Counted from the stretch's first letter, positions 10,504 to 21,744 are shown. The stretch is 64,000 nt of DNA from Albidovulum inexpectatum (GCF_002927635.1 NZ_PRDS01000002.1:372001-436000); one strand, 5' to 3'. The notes: generated by a model from the sequence alone, not told the origin. Numbers and translations: made by a program.

Positions 10504-11655
10504 TCAGTAAACGTCGCCCTCTTCCACGCGCTTCGAAAACTCGGTTTCGCCGCCTTCGGCCAGAATGCGCGCCTGTTCGATCCACCGGTCGCGCGTTGCC
10601 CGGCCGCGGAAGCCATCCAGATGATCATCCACCCAGGCGAGTTCGGCCTCGCTCCAGCTTGCGATCTGGTCGAAATGCCAGATCCCCAGGCTGTGCAGCA
10701 ATTCCTCGAGCTTCGGCCCCACGCCCTTGATCTGTTTCAGATCATCCGGCCTGCCGTCGCGGGGACCTTCCAGCGCCGGAGGCCGGGTGCCCACGACGCC
10801 GTCGGACAGTTCCGGCTTTGCAACCGACTCGGCCCGTGCCTGCTGTACGGTCACACCGGTTTCGTCGACGGGCTTGCCCTTTGCGGGCTTGGGTTCGTTC
10901 TTCTGCGCGCCAGGCTCGGGCCGTTCAGGGCGCGACGCCGTGCCGCCCTTGCCCAGCCACGGCGTGAGGATCGGAACCTCGGTTCCGTCAATGCGCTTTA
11001 CCGTGTCTCCCAGATCCACGGCGCGTTGCACCGAGGCATTGTAAGGCGCGCGGCCTTCGGCATGGTCCTTGAGCGTGGTCAGCCCCGATTTGGGCTCGGA
11101 CGCATAGCGACCGTTTTGCGGCCCCGGAACGGGGACCTTGCCCGCCGCCAGTTCATCGATGATCTCGGCCAGACGATCGGCCGTCAGATCCTCGTAATAG
11201 TCCTTGCCAATCTGGGCCATCGGCGCATTGGCGCAGGCCCCGAGGCATTCGACCTCTTCCCAGCTGAACTTGCCGTCGGCAGACAATGTATGAGGCGTGG
11301 GCGCGATCTTTTCCTTGCAGACCCGGATCAGGTCCTCGGCCCCGCAGATCATGCAGGACGTGGTGCCGCAGATCTGGATATGTGCAACACTGCCAACGGG
11401 CTGCAGCTGGAACATGAAGTAGAAGGTCGCAACCTCCAGCGCCCGGATATAGGGCATGCCCAGCATGTCGGCGACATATTCGATCGCCGGACGGGTCAGC
11501 CAGCCCTCCTGCTCTTGCGCGCGCCACAGAAGCGGAATGATCGCGCTGGCCTGGCGGCCTTCGGGATATTTCGAGATCTGCGCGCGGGCCCATTCCAGGT
11601 TCGCGGGTGTGAATTCAAAGCTTTCCGGCTGAACCGGATGAAGACGGCGAAGCAT
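10504..11655 (-). CDS. nuoE: NADH-quinone oxidoreductase subunit E with C-terminal extension
   Basis: This is the 24-kDa [2Fe-2S] subunit of complex I (cluster N1a). Thioredoxin-fold residues 15-170 hold the four ligands C96, C101, C137 and C141 (in CGTTSC and CLGAC). The protein is 383 residues, against about 165-240 in most bacteria and Paracoccus. The extra part is a proline/lysine-rich linker (about 180-300) and a domain from residue 304 beginning [17 protein letters not shown], which is the same helix-hairpin-helix domain as in the next gene. The start ATG overlaps the nuoD stop as TGATG. Confidence 0.95.
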   Translation of the reverse strand: MLRRLHPVQPESFEFTPANLEWARAQISKYPEGRQASAIIPLLWRAQEQEGWLTRPAIEYVADMLGMPYIRALEVATFYFMFQLQPVGSVAHIQICGTTSCMICGAEDLIRVCKEKIAPTPHTLSADGKFSWEEVECLGACANAPMAQIGKDYYEDLTADRLAEIIDELAAGKVPVPGPQNGRYASEPKSGLTTLKDHAEGRAPYNASVQRAVDLGDTVKRIDGTEVPILTPWLGKGGTASRPERPEPGAQKNEPKPAKGKPVDETGVTVQQARAESVAKPELSDGVVGTRPPALEGPRDGRPDDLKQIKGVGPKLEELLHSLGIWHFDQIASWSEAELAWVDDHLDGFRGRATRDRWIEQARILAEGGETEFSKRVEEGDVY

Positions 11656-12878
11656 CAGCGATCGATCTCCCCGAAAACGACGTCCATCGTGCCGATGATC
11701 GCGGCCACGTCGGCCAGCATGTGGCCCTTGGCCATCCAGTCGATGGATTGCAGGTGAAGGAAGCCCGGCGCGCGCAACTTTGCGCGGTAGGGCTTGTTGG
11801 TGCCGTCGGCGACAAGGTAGACGCCGAACTCTCCCTTCGGCGCCTCGACGGCGGCATAGACCTCGCCAGCGGGCACGTGGAAGCCCTCGGTGTAAAGCTT
11901 GAAGTGATGGATCAGCGCCTCCATCGAGGTCTTCATGTCGCGCCGGCGCGGCGGAGCGATCTTGCCCCGGGCCAGCACGTCGCCCTGTCCGTCGGGTGCA
12001 CGAAGTTTTTCGATCGCCTGAAGGATGATCCTGGTCGACTCGCGCATCTCGGCCATGCGGACAAGGTAGCGGTCATAGCAGTCGCCGTTCTTGCCGACGG
12101 GGATCTTGAAGTCGAATTCGTTGTAGCACTCATAGGGCTGGGCGCGACGAAGATCCCACGCCATGCCCGATCCACGCACCATCACGCCAGAATAGCCCCA
12201 GCGCAGCGCGTCTTCCGGCGTCACGACACCGATATCGACGTTACGCTGTTTGAAGATGCGGTTCTCGGTCAGCAATCCCTCGAGGTCGTCAAGCACTTTG
12301 GGGAAGGCGTGCGCCCATTCCTCGATATCGTCGATCAGATCCGGCGGAAGGTCCTGATGCACGCCGCCGGGCCGGAAATAGGCCGCATGCAGGCGCGCAC
12401 CACAGGCGCGCTCATAGAAGACCATCAGCTTCTCGCGCTCCTCGAAGCCCCAGAGCGGCGGGGTCAGGGCGCCGACGTCCATGGCCTGCGTGGTCACGTT
12501 CAGCAGGTGGTTCAGGATCCGCCCGATTTCCGAATACAGCACCCGTATCAGCTGGGCGCGACGCGGCACCTCGACCTTGCACAGCTTTTCGATCGCCAGA
12601 CACCAGGCATGTTCCTGGTTCATCGGCGCGACATAATCCAGCCGGTCGAAATAGGGCAGATTCTGCAGATAGGTGCGGCTTTCCATCAGCTTTTCGGTGC
12701 CACGGTGCAGAAGCCCGATATGGGGGTCGCACCGCTCGACAACCTCGCCGTCCAGCTCCAGCACAAGGCGCAGAACGCCGTGCGCCGCCGGATGCTGGGG
12801 CCCGAAGTTGATGTTGAAATTGCGGATGCGCTGTTCACCGGTCAGCGCGTCCTCGAAACCCTTGGAGCCGTCCATCAT
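11655..12878 (-). CDS. nuoD: NADH-quinone oxidoreductase subunit D
   Basis: This is the 49-kDa subunit of complex I, related to hydrogenase large subunits, lining the quinone-binding pocket near cluster N2. Conserved features are [18 protein letters not shown] at the N-terminus, [13 protein letters not shown], and the C-terminal region ending DVVFGEIDR. The protein is 407 residues, normal for alphaproteobacteria without fusion to NuoC. Two ATG codons in tandem (12878 and 12875) overlap the nuoC TGA; either would give essentially the same protein. Confidence 0.97.
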   Translation of the reverse strand: MMDGSKGFEDALTGEQRIRNFNINFGPQHPAAHGVLRLVLELDGEVVERCDPHIGLLHRGTEKLMESRTYLQNLPYFDRLDYVAPMNQEHAWCLAIEKLCKVEVPRRAQLIRVLYSEIGRILNHLLNVTTQAMDVGALTPPLWGFEEREKLMVFYERACGARLHAAYFRPGGVHQDLPPDLIDDIEEWAHAFPKVLDDLEGLLTENRIFKQRNVDIGVVTPEDALRWGYSGVMVRGSGMAWDLRRAQPYECYNEFDFKIPVGKNGDCYDRYLVRMAEMRESTRIILQAIEKLRAPDGQGDVLARGKIAPPRRRDMKTSMEALIHHFKLYTEGFHVPAGEVYAAVEAPKGEFGVYLVADGTNKPYRAKLRAPGFLHLQSIDWMAKGHMLADVAAIIGTMDVVFGEIDR

Positions 12879-13480
12879 TTCGCCCCCTGTTTTTCGTCGC
12901 CGGGCAGGATGTATTGCGCGCCCTCCCAGGGCGACATGAAGTCGAATTGCCGGTATTCCTGGGTCAGCTTCACGGGCTCGTAGACCACGCGCTTGAGCGC
13001 CTCGTCATAGCGCACCTCGGTATAACCGGTGGTCGGGAAATCCTTGCGCAGGGGAAAGCCGCGAAAGCCGTAATCGGTCAGGATCCGGCGCAGGTCGGGA
13101 TGGTCCGAGAAGATGATCCCGAACATGTCGAATACCTCGCGCTCGAACCAGTTGGCCGAGGGATGAACCGACGTGATCGAGGGCACCATCTCGTCCTCGC
13201 GCACATGCAGCCGCACGCGGATTCGCGCGTTCTGCTGCATCGACAGGAAATGGTACACGACATCGAAGCGCTGGACCCGCTCGGGATAGTCCACGGCCGT
13301 GATGTCCACCAGCGTCGTGAAACGGCACGTCGCATCGTTGCGAAGAAACTCGACGAAATCGACGATCCGCGAGGTCGCGACCGTCACGGTCAGCTCATCA
13401 TGAGCGATCCGCGTCTCGATCACGTCATCGGGGCGTTTCAGCTCCAGATGCGCGGCCAGTTCCTGAAGGTCTTGCGCCAT
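12875..13480 (-). CDS. nuoC: NADH-quinone oxidoreductase subunit C
   Basis: This is the 30-kDa peripheral-arm subunit of complex I, which packs against NuoD and carries no cofactor. The signature [26 protein letters not shown] (positions about 108-133; key residues E-R-E-x-x-D-x-x-G and HPDLRRI) and the following [11 protein letters not shown] are intact. At 201 residues it is a stand-alone NuoC, not the NuoCD fusion of enterics. It starts 12 bp after the nuoB stop and overlaps nuoD. Confidence 0.96.
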   Translation of the reverse strand: MAQDLQELAAHLELKRPDDVIETRIAHDELTVTVATSRIVDFVEFLRNDATCRFTTLVDITAVDYPERVQRFDVVYHFLSMQQNARIRVRLHVREDEMVPSITSVHPSANWFEREVFDMFGIIFSDHPDLRRILTDYGFRGFPLRKDFPTTGYTEVRYDEALKRVVYEPVKLTQEYRQFDFMSPWEGAQYILPGDEKQGAK

Positions 13481-13492
13481 GTCCCGGTCTCC

Positions 13493-14125
<633 letters not shown>

Positions 14126-14491
14126 TCAAGCCCAGTCCATCGCCCCCTTCTTCCATTCATAGGCAAAGCCGACCGTCAGGACGGCCAGAAACACCATCAT
14201 AGACCAGAAGCCCACCATCGAGACATCCTTGAACGCGACCGCCCAGGGGAACAGGAAGGCGACCTCGAGATCGAAGATGATGAACAGGATCGAAACGAGA
14301 TAGAAGCGCACATCGAACTTCATGCGCGCATCGTCAAAGGCATTGAAGCCGCATTCATAGGCCGACACCTTTTCGGGGTCGGGGTTGCGGACCGCGATGA
14401 TCGCAGCGGCAAGGATCAGCACCAGCCCCAGCGCCAGCGCCATTCCCAGAAAGATGAGAACGGGAAGGTATTCGCGCAGAAGATCTTCCAT
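14126..14491 (-). CDS. nuoA: NADH-quinone oxidoreductase subunit A
   Basis: This is a small membrane subunit of complex I (121 residues, three helices) near the quinone site. Typical motifs are [20 protein letters not shown], with the cysteine loop that changes exposure during turnover in homologues, and [14 protein letters not shown]. It is the first gene of the nuo operon, and the 164 bp upstream separate it from the end of the leucine-degradation operon, which runs in the same direction. Confidence 0.97.
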   Translation of the reverse strand: MEDLLREYLPVLIFLGMALALGLVLILAAAIIAVRNPDPEKVSAYECGFNAFDDARMKFDVRFYLVSILFIIFDLEVAFLFPWAVAFKDVSMVGFWSMMVFLAVLTVGFAYEWKKGAMDWA

Positions 14492-14548
14492 GATGGCTCC
14501 CCTGTTGCATGCGCGACAACGAGGCCGGCATGTGACGTGGCTGTGCCT

Positions 14549-14577
14549 CGTTTACTCCTGCCTCCCCTGATGGTCAA
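14549..14577 (-). promoter_or_regulatory. candidate promoter of the nuo operon
   Basis: On the minus strand TTGACC (14572-14577) and TAAACG (14549-14554) are separated by 17 bp, about 58 bp before the nuoA start. This is a fair -35 and a weak -10 by sigma-70 standards. The region is otherwise free of genes, so a promoter is expected here, but the exact boxes are a guess. Confidence 0.3.
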
Positions 14578-14655
14578 CCGAAGCCGCGCCCAAAGAGCCG
14601 CGCCGAGACACGGTGTATTTTCATGCCGCTGCCCGCCCCGCGCTGTCAGGAGCCG

Positions 14656-15456
14656 TCAGCCTTGTGTTGGACCGCGCTTCCAGCTGGGCGCGCGCTTTTC
14701 GAAGAAGGCCGCGATTCCCTCGGCAGCTTCGGCGCTTTCCCAGCGCTGAACCAGGGCCTTGATCGTCATCGCCACGACCGAATCGTCGATCGGTGCGCCA
14801 AGGCGTCTGACCAGCGCCTTGGCTTCGGCGACTGCGCCCGGCGCGCAGGAAAGGTAGGGTTCGATCTCGGCATCCACGGCATCGTCGAGATCGCCGGGCG
14901 CCACGACCCGCGCCAGCAGTCCAAGCTGCACGGCCTCCTCGGCCCCGAACAGACGGCCCGACATGAAGACTCGTCGCGCCATGGATTCGCCCATGCGGGC
15001 CACAACATAAGGACCGATGGTCGCGGGAATCAGGCCAAGCCGAGTCTCTGTCAGGCCAAAACGCGCATCATCGACCCCCACGGCCACGTCACAAACCGAG
15101 ATCAGCCCGATCCCGCCGCCAAACGCATTGCCGTGGACACGCCCGATCACGGGGCGGGGACAGCGATTGACCGCCCCCAGCATCGCGGCAAGGCGGCCCG
15201 CCTCGGCCGCGCGGGTCGGACCGTCGGCCCGCATCTGCTGTTGCATCCAGCCCAGGTCGCCGCCCGCGCAAAAGCTGGGGCCTTCGCCCGCCAGAACCAC
15301 GACCCGAACCGACTCGTCGCAGCCCAGCGCGTCGATCGCCTGGGCAATCTCGGCGATCATCTGCGCGGACAGGGCATTGTGCTTCTGAGGTCGGTCCAGC
15401 ACCAGGCGCGCGATGCCACGCGAATCGCATTCGACGCGTATTGTCTCGAAGGTCAT
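14656..15456 (-). CDS. liuC: enoyl-CoA hydratase family protein, probable methylglutaconyl-CoA hydratase
   Basis: This is a crotonase-fold protein (266 residues). The oxyanion-hole segment GEGPSFCAGGDLGWM and the second hole GNAFGGGIGLISVCD are clear, followed by FGLTETRLGLIPATIGPYV with the expected glutamate. Its place as last gene after isovaleryl-CoA dehydrogenase, methylcrotonyl-CoA carboxylase and HMG-CoA lyase makes hydration of 3-methylglutaconyl-CoA, the missing step of leucine breakdown, the best assignment. The sequence alone would only support enoyl-CoA hydratase/isomerase. The start overlaps the HMG-CoA lyase stop as ATGA. Confidence 0.85.
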   Translation of the reverse strand: MTFETIRVECDSRGIARLVLDRPQKHNALSAQMIAEIAQAIDALGCDESVRVVVLAGEGPSFCAGGDLGWMQQQMRADGPTRAAEAGRLAAMLGAVNRCPRPVIGRVHGNAFGGGIGLISVCDVAVGVDDARFGLTETRLGLIPATIGPYVVARMGESMARRVFMSGRLFGAEEAVQLGLLARVVAPGDLDDAVDAEIEPYLSCAPGAVAEAKALVRRLGAPIDDSVVAMTIKALVQRWESAEAAEGIAAFFEKRAPSWKRGPTQG

Positions 15457-16325
15457 GTGTCTTGCTCCTGCCCTCTGGACCTCATGGCGCGCGCCATGAC
15501 GGCGGCCCGTTCCACCAGCCCCAGATCCAGCCCCGTTTCAAAACCTCGCCGCGCCAGATGTGCGGCGACGGATTCGGTTGCGACATTGCCCGCGGCTCCG
15601 GGCGCATAGGGGCAGCCGCCCAGGCCCCCGACGGCGGCATCGAAAATCCGCAAACCGCGCTCCAGCGCCGCATCGATATTGGCCAACGCCCGGCCGGCCG
15701 TGTCGTGGAAATGCCCGGCCAGACGTTCGGCCGGCATCTCCTGCAAGACCGCCTGCAGCATCGCATCCACGGTCTCGGGCCTGCCCTGGCCGATCGTGTC
15801 GCCCAGCGAGACCTCGGCACAGCCCAGTTCGCGCAACGCAGCGACAACCTGCGCCACCGAGGCGGGCGCGACCGGCCCGTCATACGGGCAGTCCGTCACC
15901 ACCGAGACATAGCCGCGCAAGGGAATACTATCGTCCTGCGCGGCCGCGGCCACGGGGGCAAGACGCTCGAGGCTTTCGGCAATCGAGCAATTCAGGTTGG
16001 CCCGACTGAAACCTTCCGAGGCAGAGACGAATATCGCCACCTCGTCCGCGCCCGCTGCGCGCGCAGACTGATAACCGCGCAGGTTCGGCGCCAACGCCGC
16101 ATAGCGTACGCCCGGCACGCGCCGGATACCGGCCAGGACCTGGGCGCCATCTGCCATCTGCGGCACCCATTTCGGGCTGACGAAGCTCGCCACCTCGATC
16201 CGCCGAAATCCCGCCTGCGAAAGACAATCGACCAGGCGGATCTTGTCTTCCGTCGGTATGAAGCGCGGTTCGTTCTGCAACCCGTCGCGCGGGCCGACCT
16301 CGACGATTTCGACGTATTCAGGCAT
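15453..16325 (-). CDS. liuE: hydroxymethylglutaryl-CoA lyase
   Basis: This enzyme cleaves HMG-CoA to acetyl-CoA and acetoacetate, the last step of leucine catabolism. It has a TIM-barrel HMGL-like domain with the N-terminal EVGPRDGLQNEP (metal and substrate Asp, Arg, Gln), the late HFHDTAGRAL with the His pair, and the loop GGLGGCPYAPGAAGNVATE containing the catalytic cysteine. The length of 290 residues is normal. It overlaps the glutathione-S-transferase gene by 8 bp and the hydratase gene by 4 bp. Confidence 0.94.
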   Translation of the reverse strand: MPEYVEIVEVGPRDGLQNEPRFIPTEDKIRLVDCLSQAGFRRIEVASFVSPKWVPQMADGAQVLAGIRRVPGVRYAALAPNLRGYQSARAAGADEVAIFVSASEGFSRANLNCSIAESLERLAPVAAAAQDDSIPLRGYVSVVTDCPYDGPVAPASVAQVVAALRELGCAEVSLGDTIGQGRPETVDAMLQAVLQEMPAERLAGHFHDTAGRALANIDAALERGLRIFDAAVGGLGGCPYAPGAAGNVATESVAAHLARRGFETGLDLGLVERAAVMARAMRSRGQEQDT

Positions 16326-16977
16326 CGGTCAGCTCGTAGAAGTCGCGGTCATAGAAGTTCGCGCCGCCATCGCGTTCGCGCGCCGCGCGAAAGGCAGGGC
16401 GATCGGCACAGCGTGCAAGATACGCGCGGATGTTCGGCCACGGATCGAACCGCACGAAATGCGGGGCCGCCAACAGGTTGTAGCCCATCATCGTGTCGGC
16501 CCCCGAAAAGCCGCCGGCCAGCAGCCAGTCCTGCTGGCCCAGGACCCGATCCAGCGGGCGAAGCGTCAGTTCCAGCCGCCGCGTATCCAGTTTGATCAGG
16601 GTCGGCGAACGCATCGAGGGGTCGCGCAGAAAGACCCACTGCATGTTCAGATTGGCGATCAGATGCGCCATCGTCTCGGCATAGTGGATCCATTCCAGGA
16701 AACGGGGCCGTTCAGGATGACCAGGCCCGCGGCCAAAGCCATGTTCGGGACGCGTCTCGCACAGATATTCCGTGATCGCGCCGCTTTCGAACAGCGTCAG
16801 GCCATCGATCTCGAGCGCGGGGACACGCCCGGCCGGCGATCTTTCCAGAAAGTCCGGCCGACGAAGAGAGCCGTCGGGAATCGCGTATGGGACAATCTCG
16901 AAGTCCAGCCCCATCTCGGTCAGCAGCCAGAGCACGCGGAAGGACCGCGTGAAGGGGACATGATGCAGGCGGATCAT
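16318..16977 (-). CDS. glutathione S-transferase family protein
   Basis: This 219-residue protein has the thioredoxin-like N-terminal GST domain (HHVPFTRSFRVLWLLTEMG, RVPALEIDGLTLFESGAI with the glutathione-binding Glu-Ser pair) and an all-helical C-terminal domain. It is encoded between the carboxylase alpha subunit and HMG-CoA lyase with overlaps on both sides, so it belongs to the leucine operon. No GST step is known in that pathway. A role in handling a reactive acyl-CoA or aldehyde by-product is a guess. Confidence 0.88.
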   Translation of the reverse strand: MIRLHHVPFTRSFRVLWLLTEMGLDFEIVPYAIPDGSLRRPDFLERSPAGRVPALEIDGLTLFESGAITEYLCETRPEHGFGRGPGHPERPRFLEWIHYAETMAHLIANLNMQWVFLRDPSMRSPTLIKLDTRRLELTLRPLDRVLGQQDWLLAGGFSGADTMMGYNLLAAPHFVRFDPWPNIRAYLARCADRPAFRAARERDGGANFYDRDFYELTDA

Positions 16978-18923
16978 GCGCTCTGCTCCTGCTCGATACG
17001 GACCAGGGCCGCACCTGCCTCGACCTGCGTCCCGGGCGCGGCAAGGATCTCGGCCACGATGCCGTCACAGGACGCGTGCAGCGTGTGTTCCATCTTCATG
17101 GCCTCCAGCACGGCCAGACGATCGCCGCGCGATACCGGCTGTCCGGTTTCGACGAAGACAGCCTTTACGACGCCCGGCATGGGCGACAGCGTCAGCCCGG
17201 ATTCCGTCGCGCCCTCGGAAGCGCGCGCAAGCGGGTCGGGAATGTCGAAGTGGTGGACGCCGCCCTGCGCATCGAACAGGCTGACCCGCGCGCCATCGGA
17301 AACGATGCGAATATCCAGAGGCCGCCCATCGATCCACCAGCGATCCCCCCTCAGCCGGCACTCAGACGCATGATCGTCAAGGAACACGCGGATATGGCCC
17401 GGGGCCAGGACCTCGATCTGGGCGGCGTGGTTTCCAAAGGCGACGTGGCGGCGCAGCGGGGCCCAGAGCGCAAATCCTGAAAGCGGCGCACCGCCATCGG
17501 CAAGCCCGGCGGCAGCGATCGCGGCCAGCGACAGGATGCGCGGATCGGGTTCAGGCGTCGCGGTCAGCGCGGCAAGGTCCCGGCCGATCAGCCCGGTATC
17601 GACCTCGCCACGCGCAAAACCGGGATGTGCGCTCAGCGCATGCAGGAAAGACAGGTTGGTCACAAGCCCCGCGACCTCTGTCCGGCCAAGCGCACGGCGC
17701 AGCCGTGCAAGCGCGATCTCGCGCGTTGGGCCGTGGGCAATGATCTTGGCGATCATCGGGTCATACCAGGGGCTGACGCTGTCGCCTGCCCGGACGCCGG
17801 TATCGACGCGAATTCCGTCCGCGTCCTCGGGGAAGTACAGATGGTCGATCCGACCGGTCGCGGGCAGAAAGCCCGCGGCTACGTCCTCGGCATAGAGCCG
17901 CGCCTCGAAGGCGTGGCCGGACAGGGAAATCTGCTGTTGATCCAGGGGCAGCGGCTCGCCGGCCGCGACGCGCAGCTGCCATTCGACAAGGTCGATGCCC
18001 GTTATGGCCTCGGTCACTGGATGTTCGACCTGCAGCCGGGTGTTCATCTCCATGAACCAGAACCGATCCGGCCGCAGACCCTCGGACCCGTCCACGATGA
18101 ACTCGACCGTCCCCGCCCCGCTGTATCCGATTGCCTCGGCGGCGCGCACGGCCGCCTGCCCCATGGCGGCGCGCATCTCGGGCGTCATGCCGGGCGCCGG
18201 GGCCTCCTCGATCACCTTCTGGTGGCGGCGTTGCAGGGAACAATCGCGTTCGAACAGATGCACGGCACGGCGGCCGTCACCAAAGACCTGGACCTCGACA
18301 TGGCGCGGCTTGCGGATGTATTTCTCGATCAGGACCGCGGGGTTGCCAAAGGCGGTCTGCGCCTCGCCCCGAGCGGATTCCAGCGCGGACAGAAAGTCCT
18401 CGGGGCGCTCGACCAGACGCATGCCCTTGCCGCCGCCGCCCGCGACGGCCTTGATCAAGACCGGCCAACCGATCGCTTCGGCCGCGCCGAAAAGATGTTC
18501 GGGGTCCTGATTGTCGCCGTGATAGCCCGGGACGACGGGCACGCCGGCCCGTTCCATAAGCGCCTTGGCCGCATCCTTCAGCCCCATCGCCCGGATCGCA
18601 TCGGCCGAAGGGCCGATGAATGTCAGCCCCGCATCCGCGACGGCCTGCACGAAATCGGGATTTTCCGACAGGAAGCCATAGCCCGGATGGATCGCCTGCG
18701 CCCCGGCTTGCAGCGCAGCGGCGATGATCGCATCGCCACGCAGATAGCTTTCGGCCGGGCGTGCACCACCGATATGGATCGCATCATCGGCCAGCGCGAC
18801 ATGCATCGCATCCGCGTCGGCATCCGAATAGACCGCCACGGTGCCGATCCCCAACTTGCGACAGGTGCGAATGATGCGCACGGCGATCTCGCCCCGGTTG
18901 GCGATCAGGATCCTGTCGAACAT
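16974..18923 (-). CDS. liuD: methylcrotonyl-CoA carboxylase biotin-carboxylase/biotin-carrier subunit
   Basis: This is the alpha subunit of 3-methylcrotonyl-CoA carboxylase (649 residues). The biotin carboxylase domain (MFDRILIANRGEIAVRII at the start, KAVAGGGGKGMR ATP-binding loop, HLFERDCSLQRRHQK, FMEMNTRLQVEHPVTE) is followed by a linker and a C-terminal biotinyl domain with LEAMKMEHTL; the biotinylated lysine is K610. The ATG 18923 was chosen because it begins the family's standard N-terminus. It could in principle be a propionyl- or geranyl-CoA carboxylase, but the neighbours argue for leucine breakdown. Confidence 0.92.
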   Translation of the reverse strand: MFDRILIANRGEIAVRIIRTCRKLGIGTVAVYSDADADAMHVALADDAIHIGGARPAESYLRGDAIIAAALQAGAQAIHPGYGFLSENPDFVQAVADAGLTFIGPSADAIRAMGLKDAAKALMERAGVPVVPGYHGDNQDPEHLFGAAEAIGWPVLIKAVAGGGGKGMRLVERPEDFLSALESARGEAQTAFGNPAVLIEKYIRKPRHVEVQVFGDGRRAVHLFERDCSLQRRHQKVIEEAPAPGMTPEMRAAMGQAAVRAAEAIGYSGAGTVEFIVDGSEGLRPDRFWFMEMNTRLQVEHPVTEAITGIDLVEWQLRVAAGEPLPLDQQQISLSGHAFEARLYAEDVAAGFLPATGRIDHLYFPEDADGIRVDTGVRAGDSVSPWYDPMIAKIIAHGPTREIALARLRRALGRTEVAGLVTNLSFLHALSAHPGFARGEVDTGLIGRDLAALTATPEPDPRILSLAAIAAAGLADGGAPLSGFALWAPLRRHVAFGNHAAQIEVLAPGHIRVFLDDHASECRLRGDRWWIDGRPLDIRIVSDGARVSLFDAQGGVHHFDIPDPLARASEGATESGLTLSPMPGVVKAVFVETGQPVSRGDRLAVLEAMKMEHTLHASCDGIVAEILAAPGTQVEAGAALVRIEQEQSA

Positions 18924-18957
18924 CAGCCTTGCCCCCGAACAATCATGACCATTGGCC

Positions 18958-20562
18958 CTACATCCGGAACACGCCAAAGCGTGTTGGTCCGATCGGCGCA
19001 TTCAGCGCGGCCGACAGCGACAGGGCCAGCACCTCGCGGCTCTTGCGGGGGTCGATGATCCCGTCATCCCACAGGCGCGCACTGGCATAAAGCGGGTGGG
19101 ATTGTCGTTCGAACATCTCGATCGTCGGGCGCTTGAATTCGGCTTCCTCCTCGGCGCTCCAACGACCACCCTGGCGCTCGATCGCGTCGCGCTTGACGGT
19201 GGCCAGAACGCCCGCGGCCTGTTCCCCGCCCATCACCGCGATGCGTGAATTCGGCCAGGTCCACAGGAAACGGGGCGAATAGGCGCGCCCGGCCATGCCG
19301 TAATTGCCGGCCCCGAAGCTGCCGCCCACGATCATCGTGATCTTGGGCACCGAGGTGGTGGCGACCGCGGTCACCATCTTGGCGCCGTGCCGCGCGATGC
19401 CTTCGTTTTCGTATTTCCGGCCGACCATGAAGCCGGTGATGTTCTGCAGAAAGACCAGTGGTATCCCGCGCTGGCTGCACAATTCGATGAAATGCGCGCC
19501 CTTGATGGCGGATTCGGAAAACAGAACGCCGTTGTTGGCCACGATCCCGACGGGAATCCCCATGACATGGGCAAATCCCGTGACAAGAGTTTCACCGTAG
19601 CGCGGCTTGAATTCGTCGAACCGCGACCCGTCAACGATGCGGGCAATGACTTCGCGTATGTCATAGGGGGTGCGCAGATCGGGTGGAACCAGACCAAGGA
19701 TCTCTTCGGGGTCATAGGCCGGATCTTCAGGCGATTGCAGCACAACCGTCTGCGGCTTGCGACGATTGAGCTGGGCGACAGCGCGGCGCGCAAGCGCCAA
19801 GGCGTGGGCATCGTCCTCGGCCAGGTAGTCGGCAACGCCGGACAAGCGCGTATGCACATCGCCCCCGCCCAGTTCTTCGGCGCTGACCACCTCGCCCGTG
19901 GCCGCCTTCACCAGCGGCGGACCGGCCAGGAAGATCGTACCCTGCTCACGCACGATGATCGAGACATCGGACATGGCCGGCACATAGGCCCCACCCGCCG
20001 TGCACGAGCCCATGACGACGGCGATCTGGGCAATGCCAGCCGCGCTCATCCGCGCCTGATTATAGAAGATGCGCCCGAAATGATCCCGGTCGGGAAAGAC
20101 CTCGTCCTGGTTGGGCAGGTTGGCGCCGCCGGAATCGACCAGATAGATGCAGGGCAAATGGTTCTGCTCGGCAATCTCTTGGGCGCGCAGGTGCTTCTTG
20201 ACGGTCATCGGGTAATAGGTGCCGCCCTTCACGGTGGCGTCGTTCGCCACCACCATGACCTCTTGCCCCATGACGCGGCCGATGCCGGCAATCACGCCCG
20301 CGCAGGGGGCGGCGCCATCGTACATCCCATGCGCCGCCGTCGCGCCGATCTCCAGAAAGGGCGATCCGGGATCAAGCAGGTTGGCGACACGCTCGCGCGG
20401 CGGCATCTTGCCCCGAGACACATGCCGGGCAAGCGCCTTCTCGCCGCCCCCCGCCGCGGCATGCGCAGCGGCCCGGGCAACGGTTTCGATCATCGCCAGA
20501 TGCGCCGCACGATTGGCGCGGAACGTCTCTGACCCAGTAAGATCCGAGGAGGCGAGTTTCAT
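18958..20562 (-). CDS. liuB: methylcrotonyl-CoA carboxylase carboxyltransferase subunit
   Basis: This is the beta subunit (534 residues) that transfers CO2 from biotin to 3-methylcrotonyl-CoA. Both crotonase-like halves are present: the N-terminal half with [20 protein letters not shown] and [16 protein letters not shown], and the C-terminal half with [15 protein letters not shown] and [20 protein letters not shown], which are typical of methylcrotonyl-CoA rather than propionyl-CoA carboxylases. It lies 4 bp downstream of isovaleryl-CoA dehydrogenase, with 34 bp before the alpha-subunit gene. Confidence 0.94.
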   Translation of the reverse strand: MKLASSDLTGSETFRANRAAHLAMIETVARAAAHAAAGGGEKALARHVSRGKMPPRERVANLLDPGSPFLEIGATAAHGMYDGAAPCAGVIAGIGRVMGQEVMVVANDATVKGGTYYPMTVKKHLRAQEIAEQNHLPCIYLVDSGGANLPNQDEVFPDRDHFGRIFYNQARMSAAGIAQIAVVMGSCTAGGAYVPAMSDVSIIVREQGTIFLAGPPLVKAATGEVVSAEELGGGDVHTRLSGVADYLAEDDAHALALARRAVAQLNRRKPQTVVLQSPEDPAYDPEEILGLVPPDLRTPYDIREVIARIVDGSRFDEFKPRYGETLVTGFAHVMGIPVGIVANNGVLFSESAIKGAHFIELCSQRGIPLVFLQNITGFMVGRKYENEGIARHGAKMVTAVATTSVPKITMIVGGSFGAGNYGMAGRAYSPRFLWTWPNSRIAVMGGEQAAGVLATVKRDAIERQGGRWSAEEEAEFKRPTIEMFERQSHPLYASARLWDDGIIDPRKSREVLALSLSAALNAPIGPTRFGVFRM

Positions 20563-20566
20563 CCCC

Positions 20567-21730
20567 CTACTCCATCGACTTCATCAGCTCGCGCCCGATC
20601 AGCATGCGGCGAATCTCGCTGGTGCCTGCGCCGATCTCCATCAGCTTGGCATCCCGGAAGAGCCGCGATACCGGCGTTTCGTTCATGAAGCCCATGCCGC
20701 CCATGGCCTGCACCGCCTGATGGGCGACCTTCATCGCCTCTTCCGAGGCGTAAAGCACACAGGCCGCCGCGTCCTGCCGCGTCACCTGCCCCCGGTCGCA
20801 GGATGCCGCAACCGCATAGACATAAGCACGGGCCGAGTTCATCGCGGTATAGATGTCGGCGATCTTGCCCTGCATCAGCTGGAAGTTGCCGATCGGCTGA
20901 CCGAACTGCTTGCGGGTCGCCAGATAGGGCATGATCTCGTCCATGCAGGCGGCCATGATGCCCAGACCGATCCCGGACAATACGACCCGTTCGTAATCCA
21001 GCCCCGACATCAGCACCGCGACGCCGCGATTTTCCTCGCCCAGAACGTTTTCGAAGGGCACCTCGACATCGTCGAAGATCAGCTCGGCCGTGTTCGAGCC
21101 CCTCATGCCCAGCTTGTCGAAATGCTGGCTGGTCGAAAATCCCTTCATCGATTTTTCGACGATGAAGGCGGTGATGCCGCGGGCACCCGCCTCGGGATCG
21201 GTCTTGGCATAGACGACCAGCGTCTGGGCGTCCGGGCCGTTGGTGATCCAGAACTTGGTGCCGTTCAGCACATAGTAACCATTGCGCTTTTCGGCCCGCA
21301 GCTTCATCGACACGACATCCGAGCCCGCGCCCGTCTCGGACATGGCCAGCGCGCCCACATGTTCGCCGGAAATCAGCGGAGGCAGATACTTGCGCTTCTG
21401 CGCATCCGTTCCGTTCAGGTTGATCTGATTGACGCACAGGTTCGAATGCGCGCCATAGGAAAGGCTGACAGAGGCCGAAGCGCGGGCGATTTCCTCGACC
21501 GCGACGACATGGGCCAGATAGCCCATCCCCGCGCCGCCATATTCCTCGGGAACGGTGATGCCCAGCAGGCCCAGCTCTCCCATCTCGCGCCACAGCTCGG
21601 CGGGAAAGTCGTTCTTGCGGTCAATCTCGACCGCAAGCGGCTTGACCCGGCTCTGCGCCCAGGAATGCACCATCTCGCGCAGCGCTTCGATCTCGTCGCC
21701 AAGGTGAAAGTTCATGGATGCGGTGAACAT
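20567..21730 (-). CDS. liuA: isovaleryl-CoA dehydrogenase
   Basis: This flavin-dependent acyl-CoA dehydrogenase (387 residues) oxidises isovaleryl-CoA. [18 protein letters not shown] and [10 protein letters not shown] form the FAD/substrate region. The segment [15 protein letters not shown] contains E247 at the place where isovaleryl-CoA dehydrogenases, unlike most relatives, carry the catalytic base, and [19 protein letters not shown] follows. The ATG 21730 is preceded by GGAGGGG; an internal ATG at 21715 is possible. It is the first gene of the leucine operon, with a palindrome 15 bp upstream of the start. Confidence 0.94.
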   Translation of the reverse strand: MFTASMNFHLGDEIEALREMVHSWAQSRVKPLAVEIDRKNDFPAELWREMGELGLLGITVPEEYGGAGMGYLAHVVAVEEIARASASVSLSYGAHSNLCVNQINLNGTDAQKRKYLPPLISGEHVGALAMSETGAGSDVVSMKLRAEKRNGYYVLNGTKFWITNGPDAQTLVVYAKTDPEAGARGITAFIVEKSMKGFSTSQHFDKLGMRGSNTAELIFDDVEVPFENVLGEENRGVAVLMSGLDYERVVLSGIGLGIMAACMDEIMPYLATRKQFGQPIGNFQLMQGKIADIYTAMNSARAYVYAVAASCDRGQVTRQDAAACVLYASEEAMKVAHQAVQAMGGMGFMNETPVSRLFRDAKLMEIGAGTSEIRRMLIGRELMKSME

Positions 21731-21744
21731 GGCCCCTCCCGCCA

